The translations under genes and the position numbers were made by a program. Below, in pieces: positions 26,821 to 35,210 of a DNA stretch of 64,000 bases. Origin of the DNA: an uncultured Clostridia bacterium (lineage in GTDB: Bacteria; Bacillota; Clostridia; TANB77; CAG-508). Positions within the stretch are counted from its first letter, which is position 1; the number at the start of each line of letters is the position of its first letter. Where the stretch lies: assembly GCA_947601495.1 (NCBI GenBank), contig CANQGE010000002.1, positions 124,001 to 188,000 on the forward strand, in the 5' to 3' direction. Below the pieces are notes generated by a model. The model did not search any database and was not told the origin of the DNA. It saw nothing but the letters and a program-made list of their open reading frames with translations.

Positions 26821-26879
26821 ATTATTTTTATTAGATTGCTTTTAAATTTTTTTTATTTATTTTCATTAACTCATTTTGC

Positions 26880-27039
26880 GATATTATTGTAATTATATGT
26901 TGTTTTATAAAATGCCGCGTAAGCGATCAACCGAAGCGCAAGCGAAGGGCGATTGGAGCAATCTTCATATTATATTTTTTTAAAATGAAGATTGCGACAC
27001 CAAGGCATTTATAAAATAACATATAATTGCAATAATATC
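26880..27039 (+). repeat. Hairpin repeat B (possible structured RNA or miniature element)
   Basis: The core begins GCGTAAGCGATCAACCG and contains GGGCGATTGGAGCAATCTTC paired with GAAGATTGCGACACCAAG across an A+T loop. A 36-37-bp outer stem closes it (26880-26916 with 27004-27039) and ends 13 bases before the engB stop codon. GCGTAAGCG can form a small hairpin with a GNRA-type loop. The core is of the same subtype as copy C. Confidence 0.88.
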
Positions 27040-27052
27040 TTTCAAATATGAA

Positions 27053-27634
27053 TTAAAAAACATACTTTTCAATCTCATCCCACACTTTTTCAGTATATAC
27101 TTTTCTTTCAGAAGAAAATGGAAGTATTGTGCTAAATGAAATTCCTAAATCTTGTTTTATTTTTTCTATTTCTTCATTAACTTTTGTAACAGCTATTTTA
27201 TCAGCTTTATTTGTTAAAACTATGAAAGGTAAATTACTTTTTAAAATGTAATCATACATTAATTTATCATCTTCTGTTGGTTTATGCCTTATATCTACCA
27301 AAAATATAATTAATCTTACATTTGGTCCTTTTTCTAAATATTCTTCTATATATTTTCCAGAAACAATTTGCTCTTTTTTAGACATTTTACTATATCCATA
27401 TCCTGGTAAATCTACAAAGTAAAATTTATTATCCATATTGTAAAAGTTTATTTGACGCGTTTTTCCTGGAACATTGCTTGTTCTGGCTAGATTCTTTCTA
27501 CAAACCATAGTATTTATAAAAGATGATTTTCCAACATTAGATTTTCCTACTAAAACTATTTCTGGTAAATCTCCTTTTGGATATTGATTTTTGCTTACTG
27601 CTGATATTTCAAATTTTGGATTTTTTATTATCAT
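27053..27634 (-). CDS. engB: Ribosome biogenesis GTP-binding protein EngB/YsxC
   Basis: An essential small GTPase involved in assembly of the large ribosomal subunit. The 193-residue protein has G1 VGKSNVGKSSF (~31-41), G2-region RTSNVPGKTRQINFY, G3 VDLPGYG (~75-81), G4 LTNKADK and a SSERK G5-like segment. The start ATG has GGAG upstream. Its transcript runs directly into hairpin repeat B. On its other side lies the compositionally foreign purA locus. Confidence 0.95.
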   Translation of the reverse strand: MIIKNPKFEISAVSKNQYPKGDLPEIVLVGKSNVGKSSFINTMVCRKNLARTSNVPGKTRQINFYNMDNKFYFVDLPGYGYSKMSKKEQIVSGKYIEEYLEKGPNVRLIIFLVDIRHKPTEDDKLMYDYILKSNLPFIVLTNKADKIAVTKVNEEIEKIKQDLGISFSTILPFSSERKVYTEKVWDEIEKYVF

Positions 27635-27712
27635 AAATATTCTCCATCAAATTAATTTATTTTTTTAAATTATATTTCAGTATTATATTTTAATATTACG
27701 TTTTAATAGAAC

Positions 27713-27748
27713 GGGCTACGCGCAGTGCTTTTGGCACCACGCGAGCCC
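27713..27748. other. Strong G+C-rich hairpin downstream of purA
   Basis: GGGCTACGCGCAGTGC (27713-27728) pairs with GCACCACGCGAGCCC (27734-27748), allowing two wobbles and one bulge on the - strand. No T-run follows, so it is not a classic terminator, but it may end or stabilise the purA transcript. Bases 27749-27859 are transitional in composition and hold no gene I can support. Confidence 0.5.
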
Positions 27749-27859
27749 ACTTCTTGTAACCTGTAAGTGTGGTACTTTTGACTATAGAGTAGATTTTGGT
27801 TTTTGGATCTATAATGACTTTATGATTTTTGGATTTGCGTTTGCTTTTGCCAAGGTTTA

Positions 27860-29239
27860 TTAGGTCTTCACGATGATGTCGTCGTCCTTGGGTCCCACTC
27901 CAATATATTTTACTGGTACTTCCGAGAATTTCTCGATAATCTCGATGAACTTTTTCGCCTTCTCAGGCAGTTCATCATAGCTTCTCAAGTTGCTCGAGAT
28001 TTTCCAGCCCCCTTTCAGAGTTTTGTAAATTGGAGTCGGAACTTCCCCGGTGAGTTCCATGTCATCGGGATAGTAGTCTATCTTCTTCCCAAGATACTCG
28101 TATGCGACACATACCTTGACCTCGCCAAGCGCTTCTCCGATTTTTCCGATTGTGTCGAGATGGTTGATGCATTGAACATCTGCGCCTAATGCTTCGCCAG
28201 CGCACTTCAAAATAACAGCATCAGCCCAGCCAACACGTCTCGGACGCCCTGTTGAAACTCCGTACTCGTGCCCCAGTTCCCTGATTACATCACCAGCAAA
28301 CGGTTCCATATAGGGTAAAACCTTGTCGTTTGCTATGTGAGCCTCCAGTTCAGTGGGAAACGGACCGTTGCCAACACGAGATGCATATGCTTTTGAAACC
28401 ATTATGACTTCATCCATGTCTTTATGGTTCAAATGAGCTCCAATCATAGCTCCTGCTGTTACACAGTTACTAGACGTGACGTTTGGATAGTCACCGTAGT
28501 TCTTGTCCAAACGATATGCCTGAGCACCTTCAACAATGACCTTGTAGCCATTCTTGCGTGCCCATCGTGTAACGGTATCGCCATTGACAACCATAGAACT
28601 CAAAATACTTGCGTATTTGCTTGAGAGTTCCCTAGCCAGCTCCACAGGTTTGATGAGACTATCCTTCATATTGAATGCCTCAAAGAGGACGTTCAGTATT
28701 CTGGCTGCCACACTGATTTTGCCGGCAAGCTTCTCCTCGGGAAGAAGTAGGTCATAAACTCTGAGTCCAAACCGGTTGTCATAGTCAGAGTACGTGGGAC
28801 CAATGCCCCGTTTCGTTGTTCCTACGGGCTTGTCTTTTGCCCGCTCGTACAGCTCATCCATGTCCTTGTGATAAGGTAAAACAACGGGAGCTCTTCCCGA
28901 AATTTTAATCCTCCCTCTCACATCAGGAATGCCGTACTCCTCGAGTTCTTCAAGTTCCTTCAGAAACAGGATTGGGTCGAATGCGACGCCTTGCCCTATG
29001 AGGCAAATGGCATCCGGGCTGGTAATTCCTCCGGGAATCAGATGCAATCCGATTTTCTTCCCATTGTAAATCACAGTGTGCCCGGCGTTTGCGCCACCAG
29101 TTGCACGTATTACAAGCCGTGCATCTTTTGACGCGGATTCGGCAGAAGCAATCTTTCCCTTTCCTTCATCTCCCCACATTGCGCCAGCAACGTATGTGGC
29201 TATGGGAAGATAACCGCCTTCTACACTATTTGTTGCCAA
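27860..29239 (-). CDS. purA: Adenylosuccinate synthetase PurA, compositionally foreign (459 aa)
   Basis: PurA joins aspartate to IMP with GTP, the first step from IMP to AMP. Conserved parts are MWGDEGKGK with the catalytic Asp, GGANAGHT with the catalytic His (the His usually found two residues after GG is Ala), GTTKRGIGP, VEGAQ, VTSSN, STGRPRRVGWADAV and the C-terminal VPVKYIGVGP. I place the start at TTG 29239, which has AGGAG nine bases upstream. A GTG at 29296 is in frame but sits at the predicted transcript start. The protein is longer than the usual ~430 residues. Its DNA is roughly half G+C by eye, with C/G-ending codons, in contrast to every neighbour, which points to recent acquisition. 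No other purine synthesis genes adjoin it. Confidence 0.92.
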   Translation of the reverse strand: MATNSVEGGYLPIATYVAGAMWGDEGKGKIASAESASKDARLVIRATGGANAGHTVIYNGKKIGLHLIPGGITSPDAICLIGQGVAFDPILFLKELEELEEYGIPDVRGRIKISGRAPVVLPYHKDMDELYERAKDKPVGTTKRGIGPTYSDYDNRFGLRVYDLLLPEEKLAGKISVAARILNVLFEAFNMKDSLIKPVELARELSSKYASILSSMVVNGDTVTRWARKNGYKVIVEGAQAYRLDKNYGDYPNVTSSNCVTAGAMIGAHLNHKDMDEVIMVSKAYASRVGNGPFPTELEAHIANDKVLPYMEPFAGDVIRELGHEYGVSTGRPRRVGWADAVILKCAGEALGADVQCINHLDTIGKIGEALGEVKVCVAYEYLGKKIDYYPDDMELTGEVPTPIYKTLKGGWKISSNLRSYDELPEKAKKFIEIIEKFSEVPVKYIGVGPKDDDIIVKT

Positions 29240-29306
29240 AAGGTTCCACTCCTTTCTAAAGTTTACACACCCTAGAGCCAAAGTTACCATAATCACTTAC
29301 GGCAAA

Positions 29307-29335
29307 AGTATATCACATTTTTGGCTTTTGTGCAA
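29307..29335 (-). promoter_or_regulatory. Promoter of purA
   Basis: TTGCAC (29330-29335) and TATACT (29307-29312) are 17 bases apart. The predicted start lies near 29300, which favours TTG 29239 over GTG 29296 as the start codon. The -35 box abuts the serS terminator. Confidence 0.7.
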
Positions 29336-29369
29336 CAAAAAAGGCTTGCAAACACATATTTTGCAAACC
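29336..29369 (-). terminator. Terminator of the DUF951-serS operon
   Basis: On the - strand GGTTTGCAAA pairs with TTTGCAAGCC (one G-T wobble) and is followed by TTTTTTG. Confidence 0.85.
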
Positions 29370-29435
29370 TTTTTATTTTACTGCTATAATATTTTCTATT
29401 TTAATAGCATTTCTGTTTTTATTTACTTTTTCCTT

Positions 29436-30722
29436 CTATTTTTTAGGAGTTAAAATTTTTGTTCCACCCATATATGACCATAAAACTTCTGGAACTTTAA
29501 CGCTTCCATCTTCTTGATAATTATTTTCAAGTACTGCAATTAATCCTCTAGGACTTGCAACTACTGTGTTGTTTAATGTTGCAACTAAATAATTTCCTTT
29601 TTCTCCTTTTGCTCTTATTCCTAAACGTCTAGCTTGTGCATCTCCTAAAGTTGAACAGCTTCCTACTTCAAAATATTTTTGCTGACGAGGACTCCAAGCC
29701 TCAACATCACAAGATTTAACCTTTAAATCTGCTAAATCTCCACTACAACATTCTAGTGTTCTAACTGGTACATCTAGGCTTCTGAAAAATTCTACTGTAT
29801 AGCTCCACATTTTATTATACCAATCCATTTGCTCTTCTGGTTTGCAAAGTACTATCATTTCTTGTTTTTCAAATTGATGAACTCTGTATAAGCCTCTTTC
29901 TTCTAATCCGTGAGAACCTACTTCTTTTCTAAAGCAAGGAGAATATCCTGTAATTCTAATTGGTAGTTCTTCTTCTTTTACAATTTGACCTTTAAATTTT
30001 CCAATCATTGAGTGCTCACTAGTTCCTATTAAATATAAATCTTCTCCTTCTATTTTATACATCATAGCTTCTAGCTCTTCGAAACTCATAACTCCATTAA
30101 CAACATCTGATCTTATCATAAATGGTGGAATGCAATAAGTAAATCCTTTATTTATCATAAAATCTCTAGCATAAGCAAGCATTGCCTCATGAAGTCTAGC
30201 CACATCTCCTAATAAATAGTAGAAACCATTTCCACTAGTTCTTCCTGCACTATCTTTATCTAATCCATTTAATTTTTCTATTATATCTGCATGATAAGGT
30301 ATTTCATATTTTGGAACAACAGGTTCTCCAAATTTTTCTAATTCAACATTTTCACTATCGTCTTTTCCTATTGGTACAGAAGCATCCATAATATTTGGAA
30401 TTTTCATCATTCTTGATTTTATTTCTTCTTTTAAGCTTTCTTCTTTTCCTTCATTTTGAGCTAGTTTTTCATTTATTTCACTAACTTCTTTTTTCTTACT
30501 TTCTGCTTCTTCCTTTTTTCCTTGTGACATTAAAGTTCCAATTTCTTTACTTATAGAATTTCTTTTCATTCTAAGTTCGTCACACATTAAAGTTAGGTTT
30601 CTGCTTTCTTTGTCTAATTCAAGAACTTCATCTACTAAGCTTAGTTTTTGGTCTTGAAATTTTTTCTTAATATTTTCTTTTACCATTTCTGGATTTTCTC
30701 TTAAAATTTTAATATCTATCAT
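29436..30722 (-). CDS. serS: Seryl-tRNA synthetase
   Basis: It charges tRNA-Ser. The 428-residue protein has the N-terminal antiparallel coiled-coil arm that holds the tRNA (~25-105) and a class II catalytic core. The core carries the motif 2 region CFRKEVGSHGLEERGLYRVHQFEKQE (~270-295) and motif 3 with LNNTVVASPRGLIAVLENN (~385-403). It overlaps the upstream DUF951 gene by four bases (ATGA), so the two are translationally coupled, and it is followed by a terminator. I see no T-box in the leader. Confidence 0.97.
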   Translation of the reverse strand: MIDIKILRENPEMVKENIKKKFQDQKLSLVDEVLELDKESRNLTLMCDELRMKRNSISKEIGTLMSQGKKEEAESKKKEVSEINEKLAQNEGKEESLKEEIKSRMMKIPNIMDASVPIGKDDSENVELEKFGEPVVPKYEIPYHADIIEKLNGLDKDSAGRTSGNGFYYLLGDVARLHEAMLAYARDFMINKGFTYCIPPFMIRSDVVNGVMSFEELEAMMYKIEGEDLYLIGTSEHSMIGKFKGQIVKEEELPIRITGYSPCFRKEVGSHGLEERGLYRVHQFEKQEMIVLCKPEEQMDWYNKMWSYTVEFFRSLDVPVRTLECCSGDLADLKVKSCDVEAWSPRQQKYFEVGSCSTLGDAQARRLGIRAKGEKGNYLVATLNNTVVASPRGLIAVLENNYQEDGSVKVPEVLWSYMGGTKILTPKK

Positions 30723-30904
30723 TTGGCGTCCCTCACTTTTTTTACTATCATTTTCAAGGCTTTTTCTCTAGGAATCATAATAATATGTTCACATCCACAG
30801 CATTTCAATTTAAAGTCTACACCAACTCTTGTTATTTCCCACTCTTTGCTTCCACAAGGATGTGCTTTTTTAGTTATAACTATGTCTCCTACATTATATT
30901 CCAT
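30719..30904 (-). CDS. DUF951 family protein (61 aa)
   Basis: A small basic protein with the family pattern VGDIVITKKAHPCGSKEWEITRVGVDFKLKC-CGCEHIIMIPR. Conserved HPCG and CCGC cysteines suggest metal binding. The family often lies in Firmicute operons with translation or cell-division genes. Its function is not established. It overlaps serS by four bases. Confidence 0.85.
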   Translation of the reverse strand: MEYNVGDIVITKKAHPCGSKEWEITRVGVDFKLKCCGCEHIIMIPREKALKMIVKKVRDAK

Positions 30905-31001
30905 AACGTTTTCTCGTCTTTCTTTTAAATTTTTATCAGAATTGTTTTGATATAATTGAAAATAAAAATTCTTTTTAGTTATATCTTTTTAATATATCTT
31001 C

Positions 31002-32630
31002 TTAAATTCTTTTTAAGATACGTTCTTTTCCTAAAATTTTCAAAATTTCATAAAGATCTGGAGTGTTGCATCTTCCAGTAATTTTTACTCTTATTACTGT
31101 GCTTACATCTCCAACATGTCCTTTAAAGCCTTCTGGATTTGCTTTATATTCTTTTACTTCTCTAGCATATCCTAAGCTTTCGGATAAGTCTTTCATTTTG
31201 TTAAACCATGTTTCTTTGTCATCTGATTCATCATAATATTTTTCAAAATATAATTTAACAATTTTATCTATTTCATCTTTATCTGTAATTTTTTGATATT
31301 CAAATTCGCCATTTTTATCAAATTTGTCATCATACATATAAGAAATAATGTGCTTTACATCAGACCATTTGGCTATATCTTTTCTAGGTTTTGCATTTCC
31401 TCTTTCTATTCCTAATACTTTTAACGAATATTCTTTATTTTCAAGCATTTCTAAAAGTTCTTTATCATATTCTTTTGCCCAATTATAAGTTTCATTATAA
31501 ACTTCTTCAGCAGAAAATTTTGATATAACGTTTTTAGAAACATCTAGCATTTTAACCATATCAAACAATGCACCACTTACACTCATTTTCTTTATATCAA
31601 AATCAAATTCTTCCATTTTCTTATCTGGATTTTGTTTTCTCCATATTTCAAAATTTGAATTTGCAATATTCATTAAATATTCAAGAACAGATTCTTTAGG
31701 TATTCCCTCTTCTTTATAGTATGAAACTGCAGATTCTGGGTCTTTTCTTTTACTTAATTTACGTTTTCCTTCTCCATCTAATTTCATCATTGGAGCAATG
31801 TGTGCATATTTTGGTGCTTTGAAACCTGCTACGTAGAAAAGTTGTAAATGAAGTGGCACTGATGCAAGCCATTCATCTGCTCTAATTACCATATTTGTTC
31901 CCATTAAGTGGTCATCTACTAAATGTGCAAAGTGATATGTTGGAAGTCCATCTGATTTGATAATTACAATGTCTTGGTCGTTTTCTGGAAATTCAACACT
32001 TCCTTTTATAACATCTTTATGCTTAATTTTTTTATCTGGATTTCCTGGAGATTTAAATCTTACAATATATGGATCTCCATTTTTTATTTTTTCAATTGCC
32101 ATATCTATTGGCATATTTCTACATTTTGTCCATTTTCCATAGTATCCTGTTCTTTCTTTTGCTTTTTCTTGATTTTCTCTTATTTTGTCTAAATCTTCAG
32201 CTGAGCAGAAACAAGGATATGCATTTCCCTCTTCTAATAATTTTTTAGCATAGGATTGATAAATATCTTTTCTTAAGGATTGTTTGTATGGTCCATAATT
32301 TCCATGGTCTACATCATTTTCATCAATGTATTCATCTGGACATAAATTAAAATCTTTTAAAGCATCTAGTATTTGTTTTATTCCGCCTTCTACTTCTCTT
32401 TTTTGATCTGTGTCTTCTATTCTTACAAAAAATACTCCACCATTTTTTGCCATTACTTTTGCAATTAAACTTTGATATATTCCTCCAATATGAACGAATC
32501 CTGTTGGACTTGGTGCAAATCTTGTAACAATGGCATCTTCTGGTAAATTTCTTTTTGCATATTTTTCTTCATAATAAGTATAATCTTTCGCATTTGGAAA
32601 TATTAAATTTGCTAAATCTTTTCTATCCAT
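31002..32630 (-). CDS. gltX: Glutamyl-tRNA synthetase
   Basis: It charges tRNA-Glu and, in bacteria lacking GlnRS, also tRNA-Gln for the amidotransferase route. The 542-residue protein has the class I HIGH-type motif in TRFAPSPTGFVHIGGIYQSL (~37-56) and the KMSKS-type motif KRKLSKRKD (~295). The C-terminal anticodon-binding part is longer than in the standard ~485-residue enzyme. AAGGAG precedes the ATG. It is transcribed alone from its own upstream gap. Confidence 0.95.
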   Translation of the reverse strand: MDRKDLANLIFPNAKDYTYYEEKYAKRNLPEDAIVTRFAPSPTGFVHIGGIYQSLIAKVMAKNGGVFFVRIEDTDQKREVEGGIKQILDALKDFNLCPDEYIDENDVDHGNYGPYKQSLRKDIYQSYAKKLLEEGNAYPCFCSAEDLDKIRENQEKAKERTGYYGKWTKCRNMPIDMAIEKIKNGDPYIVRFKSPGNPDKKIKHKDVIKGSVEFPENDQDIVIIKSDGLPTYHFAHLVDDHLMGTNMVIRADEWLASVPLHLQLFYVAGFKAPKYAHIAPMMKLDGEGKRKLSKRKDPESAVSYYKEEGIPKESVLEYLMNIANSNFEIWRKQNPDKKMEEFDFDIKKMSVSGALFDMVKMLDVSKNVISKFSAEEVYNETYNWAKEYDKELLEMLENKEYSLKVLGIERGNAKPRKDIAKWSDVKHIISYMYDDKFDKNGEFEYQKITDKDEIDKIVKLYFEKYYDESDDKETWFNKMKDLSESLGYAREVKEYKANPEGFKGHVGDVSTVIRVKITGRCNTPDLYEILKILGKERILKRI

Positions 32631-32701
32631 ATAAACTCTCCTTATAATTTTAAACTTTTTTAATTATAACAAAATATATTGTTTTTTTCAACACATTTAT
32701 A

Positions 32702-32735
32702 GTTTAAAATGGTACTAGAAAAAATCTAGTACCAT
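32702..32735 (-). terminator. Terminator after the HAD phosphatase gene
   Basis: ATGGTACTAGA pairs perfectly with TCTAGTACCAT, followed by TTTTAAA on the - strand. It lies just past the stop codon of the HAD gene. Confidence 0.8.
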
Positions 32736-32741
32736 TTATTT

Positions 32742-33419
32742 TTAACTTATTATTTTTTCAAAATTTAATAACATATCTAAATTATTTATAATAGTATAAT
32801 TTTTGAGACTTAACTCTTTTTTATCTCTTTTTCCATTGTAGTCATACAAAATAGATTTCATTCCAACATTGTTTGCAGCTAAAATGTCTTTATCTTTTGT
32901 GTCGCCTATCATTACACATTCTTCTGGTAATGCTGTTATTTCCTTTAAAATTAATTCAAATGATTTTTTAAAAGGCTTGCAACCATATTCATCAGCACCA
33001 AAAACTTTTTTAAAATATTTTAAATATCCAATGTTTTTTAATCTATTTTTTTGAGTTTCTTGAAAATAATTTGTATATACATATAAATTATATTTTTTAG
33101 ACAATTTTTCAATTACTTCTTTTTTTAATATAACTCTTTTTGTCCAATATTTTTCAATAGATAAATTAAGCTCATCTATTAATTTCATTTCATAATTTGT
33201 GTTTAAAACTCTATTTACTGTTTCTAGCAATTCTTCTTTATTATAATATATATTTTCCTTTGTTTTTATAGCATCATATTCATCTATTGAGCAAAATATT
33301 TTATAATAATTTGTTTCATCATAACCACATTTTTTTAATGCTTCTTTATAATAAATGCTATCTTCTTCCTCATCTTTTATTATCGTGTTATCTAAGTCAA
33401 AAATTAAATTTTTTATCAT
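32742..33419 (-). CDS. HAD-superfamily hydrolase (225 aa)
   Basis: The start is placed at ATG 33419, which has GGAG six bases upstream; TTG 33431 would contain that site. Motif I is LIFDLDNTIIKD (Asp nucleophile), a helical cap follows, the motif II/III region is YTNYFQET ... EYGCKPFKKSFELIL, and motif IV is MIGDTKDKDILAANNVG. This is a phosphoglycolate-phosphatase-like HAD enzyme of subclass I. The substrate is unknown. It follows the LtaS-like gene almost without gap, so both are likely cotranscribed. Confidence 0.85.
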   Translation of the reverse strand: MIKNLIFDLDNTIIKDEEEDSIYYKEALKKCGYDETNYYKIFCSIDEYDAIKTKENIYYNKEELLETVNRVLNTNYEMKLIDELNLSIEKYWTKRVILKKEVIEKLSKKYNLYVYTNYFQETQKNRLKNIGYLKYFKKVFGADEYGCKPFKKSFELILKEITALPEECVMIGDTKDKDILAANNVGMKSILYDYNGKRDKKELSLKNYTIINNLDMLLNFEKIIS

Positions 33420-33431
33420 ATATTTCTCCAA

Positions 33432-35189
33432 TTATTTAATAATGTCTTCATTCATATAATAATATTCTATATAGTTGTATTTATTTATTAAATCATAATA
33501 TTTGCTAGATTTGTCATTTTTCTCATGCCAATTACCTTCCTTATCTTTATAGCCATTAGCAGTAATTACAGGTAATTCATTTCTTAAATTTTTCAAAAAG
33601 TTAAAATATGCCGGTGTTTTTATGTTTATTATGTCTGATAAAATTACTGGTAAATAATTTATGCTTGTTTCTTTTATGTTATATTCTCCAATATCATAAT
33701 TGCTCCATAAAGCATATGAAACACGATATTTATCTAAATTATTATTTGTTTTTATATTTTTATCTTTTATTTCTGGTTGATGATCTCCAAACATAAGTAT
33801 AACTACTTTTTCATCATAATTTTCAAAATATTTTACTAGTTCTTCAAAAGCTTCATCAGACATTTTTGCAAAATTTAGATATCCATTTAATTTTTCATTA
33901 TCCGTATAATATTCATTTGGAAGTTTTTTTTGAAATTCTTCTGCTATTTTTTTAACTTGTTCTGTTTCTAAAGTATAGCGGTTTAAATCAATATTATATG
34001 GCATATGATTTTGAATAGTTATGCAAAAGTTAAATAGTTTTTCATTTTCTTCTTTGTTTTCAAACATACTTATAATTTTTTCATAAACATTTTTGTCACA
34101 TTCTACCATTTTTTGTATATCTAAATTATATGCATTATCATCAAATATACTTTCATCAAAGCCCATATAATCATATATTTTTTCTCTATTATAACTAGTT
34201 GAAAAATATAAGTGCATTGCAGATGTTTTATAACCATTTTCCTTCATTATTCTAGGAAAGCAATATATATTATTTCTAATATACTGTTGATAAGGTACAT
34301 TTGCACCATAAAAAATTGTACTAATTCCGGTTAAAAATTCAAATTCTGAATTAGCGGTTCTGCCTGCATAAACAGATGAATATAAATCTGTGCCTCTTGA
34401 TAAGCTATTAGTAAAAGGTAAGTTATCTTTAAATCCTAAGTTATATGCAGAATTTAAGTCTGCTAATGATTCATTCATAATTACTATTACATTAGGTTTA
34501 TCATCATTTATTTCTTCTTCATTTATTTCATATTTTGATAAAATTTCTTCTGTTTTTTCTTTAGTATATCCTTTTGGTTTATCTATAAAAATGTCTTTAC
34601 TTGTTTTTAAAAATCTATATAATACCCCATATCTATTATCAGATAAATGTGTTTCAAAAAACATGTTAGGTGTTATAAAAAGCCATATAATAACTATTAT
34701 AACAATTCCAAATAGTGAATATCTTTTCTTTATTTTACTTTCAATTTCTCTATTAAATTTTAATTTGTAAATTAAAAATAAATTTACAAAAAAGTCTGCT
34801 AGTCCTAAGAAAAAATACCATTTAAAATTAACATCATATTTATCCGCCACATTTATTGCGGCTCTTATTACAAATAGATCTGAAAAGAATAGTGGCATTT
34901 GCCTTATCTCAACTAAAATATAGTCAATAATTGCTATAGTTAAAACTATAATATTAGTTATTAATAAAGATAATTTTACTTTTTTAGTAAAAGCCCCAAA
35001 TATGATGAATAACGAAGTTATTAAAAGAATATTAATAATAATACTGCCATATTTAATCATTAAAATGCCACCTGTTAATATCTGTCCACTAGCTAGAATA
35101 TTAATTAATATAATTACAAATATTACTATATTTTTAGTTTTTTCTTTATCATTTTTTAATTCTATATTTTTTTCTTCTTTAGATTTCAT
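33432..35189 (-). CDS. LtaS-like membrane sulfatase-fold phosphoglycerol transferase (585 aa)
   Basis: Five membrane helices (~20-180) precede an extracytoplasmic sulfatase domain. NVIVIMNESLADL binds the metal, and AGRTANSEFEFLTG (~275) carries the Thr nucleophile used by lipoteichoic acid synthases. YNREKIYDYMGFDESIFDD, FCITIQNHMPY and MFGDHQPE are the remaining conserved loops. The enzyme probably polymerises or transfers glycerol phosphate from phosphatidylglycerol to an envelope acceptor. It lacks an obvious signal-peptidase cleavage feature. It sits between RNase J and an HAD phosphatase on the same strand. Confidence 0.88.
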   Translation of the reverse strand: MKSKEEKNIELKNDKEKTKNIVIFVIILINILASGQILTGGILMIKYGSIIINILLITSLFIIFGAFTKKVKLSLLITNIIVLTIAIIDYILVEIRQMPLFFSDLFVIRAAINVADKYDVNFKWYFFLGLADFFVNLFLIYKLKFNREIESKIKKRYSLFGIVIIVIIWLFITPNMFFETHLSDNRYGVLYRFLKTSKDIFIDKPKGYTKEKTEEILSKYEINEEEINDDKPNVIVIMNESLADLNSAYNLGFKDNLPFTNSLSRGTDLYSSVYAGRTANSEFEFLTGISTIFYGANVPYQQYIRNNIYCFPRIMKENGYKTSAMHLYFSTSYNREKIYDYMGFDESIFDDNAYNLDIQKMVECDKNVYEKIISMFENKEENEKLFNFCITIQNHMPYNIDLNRYTLETEQVKKIAEEFQKKLPNEYYTDNEKLNGYLNFAKMSDEAFEELVKYFENYDEKVVILMFGDHQPEIKDKNIKTNNNLDKYRVSYALWSNYDIGEYNIKETSINYLPVILSDIINIKTPAYFNFLKNLRNELPVITANGYKDKEGNWHEKNDKSSKYYDLINKYNYIEYYYMNEDIIK

Positions 35190-35210
35190 TTTTTATTCCT
35201 TAATCTTTTA

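Noticed and set aside
27713-27748. A fifth copy of the dispersed hairpin repeat
   Set aside because: It shares only short G+C-rich words, lacks the GATTGGAGCAAT core and has no long outer stem.
27860-29239. Phage-type PurZ (2-aminoadenine synthesis) instead of PurA
   Set aside because: The catalytic Asp of GDEGKGK and the NAGHT histidine are kept, whereas PurZ proteins lose that Asp. No partner genes of the Z-genome pathway are present.
30905-31001. T-box riboswitch before the serS or gltX genes
   Set aside because: No T-box consensus word or specifier-stem layout is visible, and the leaders are too short.
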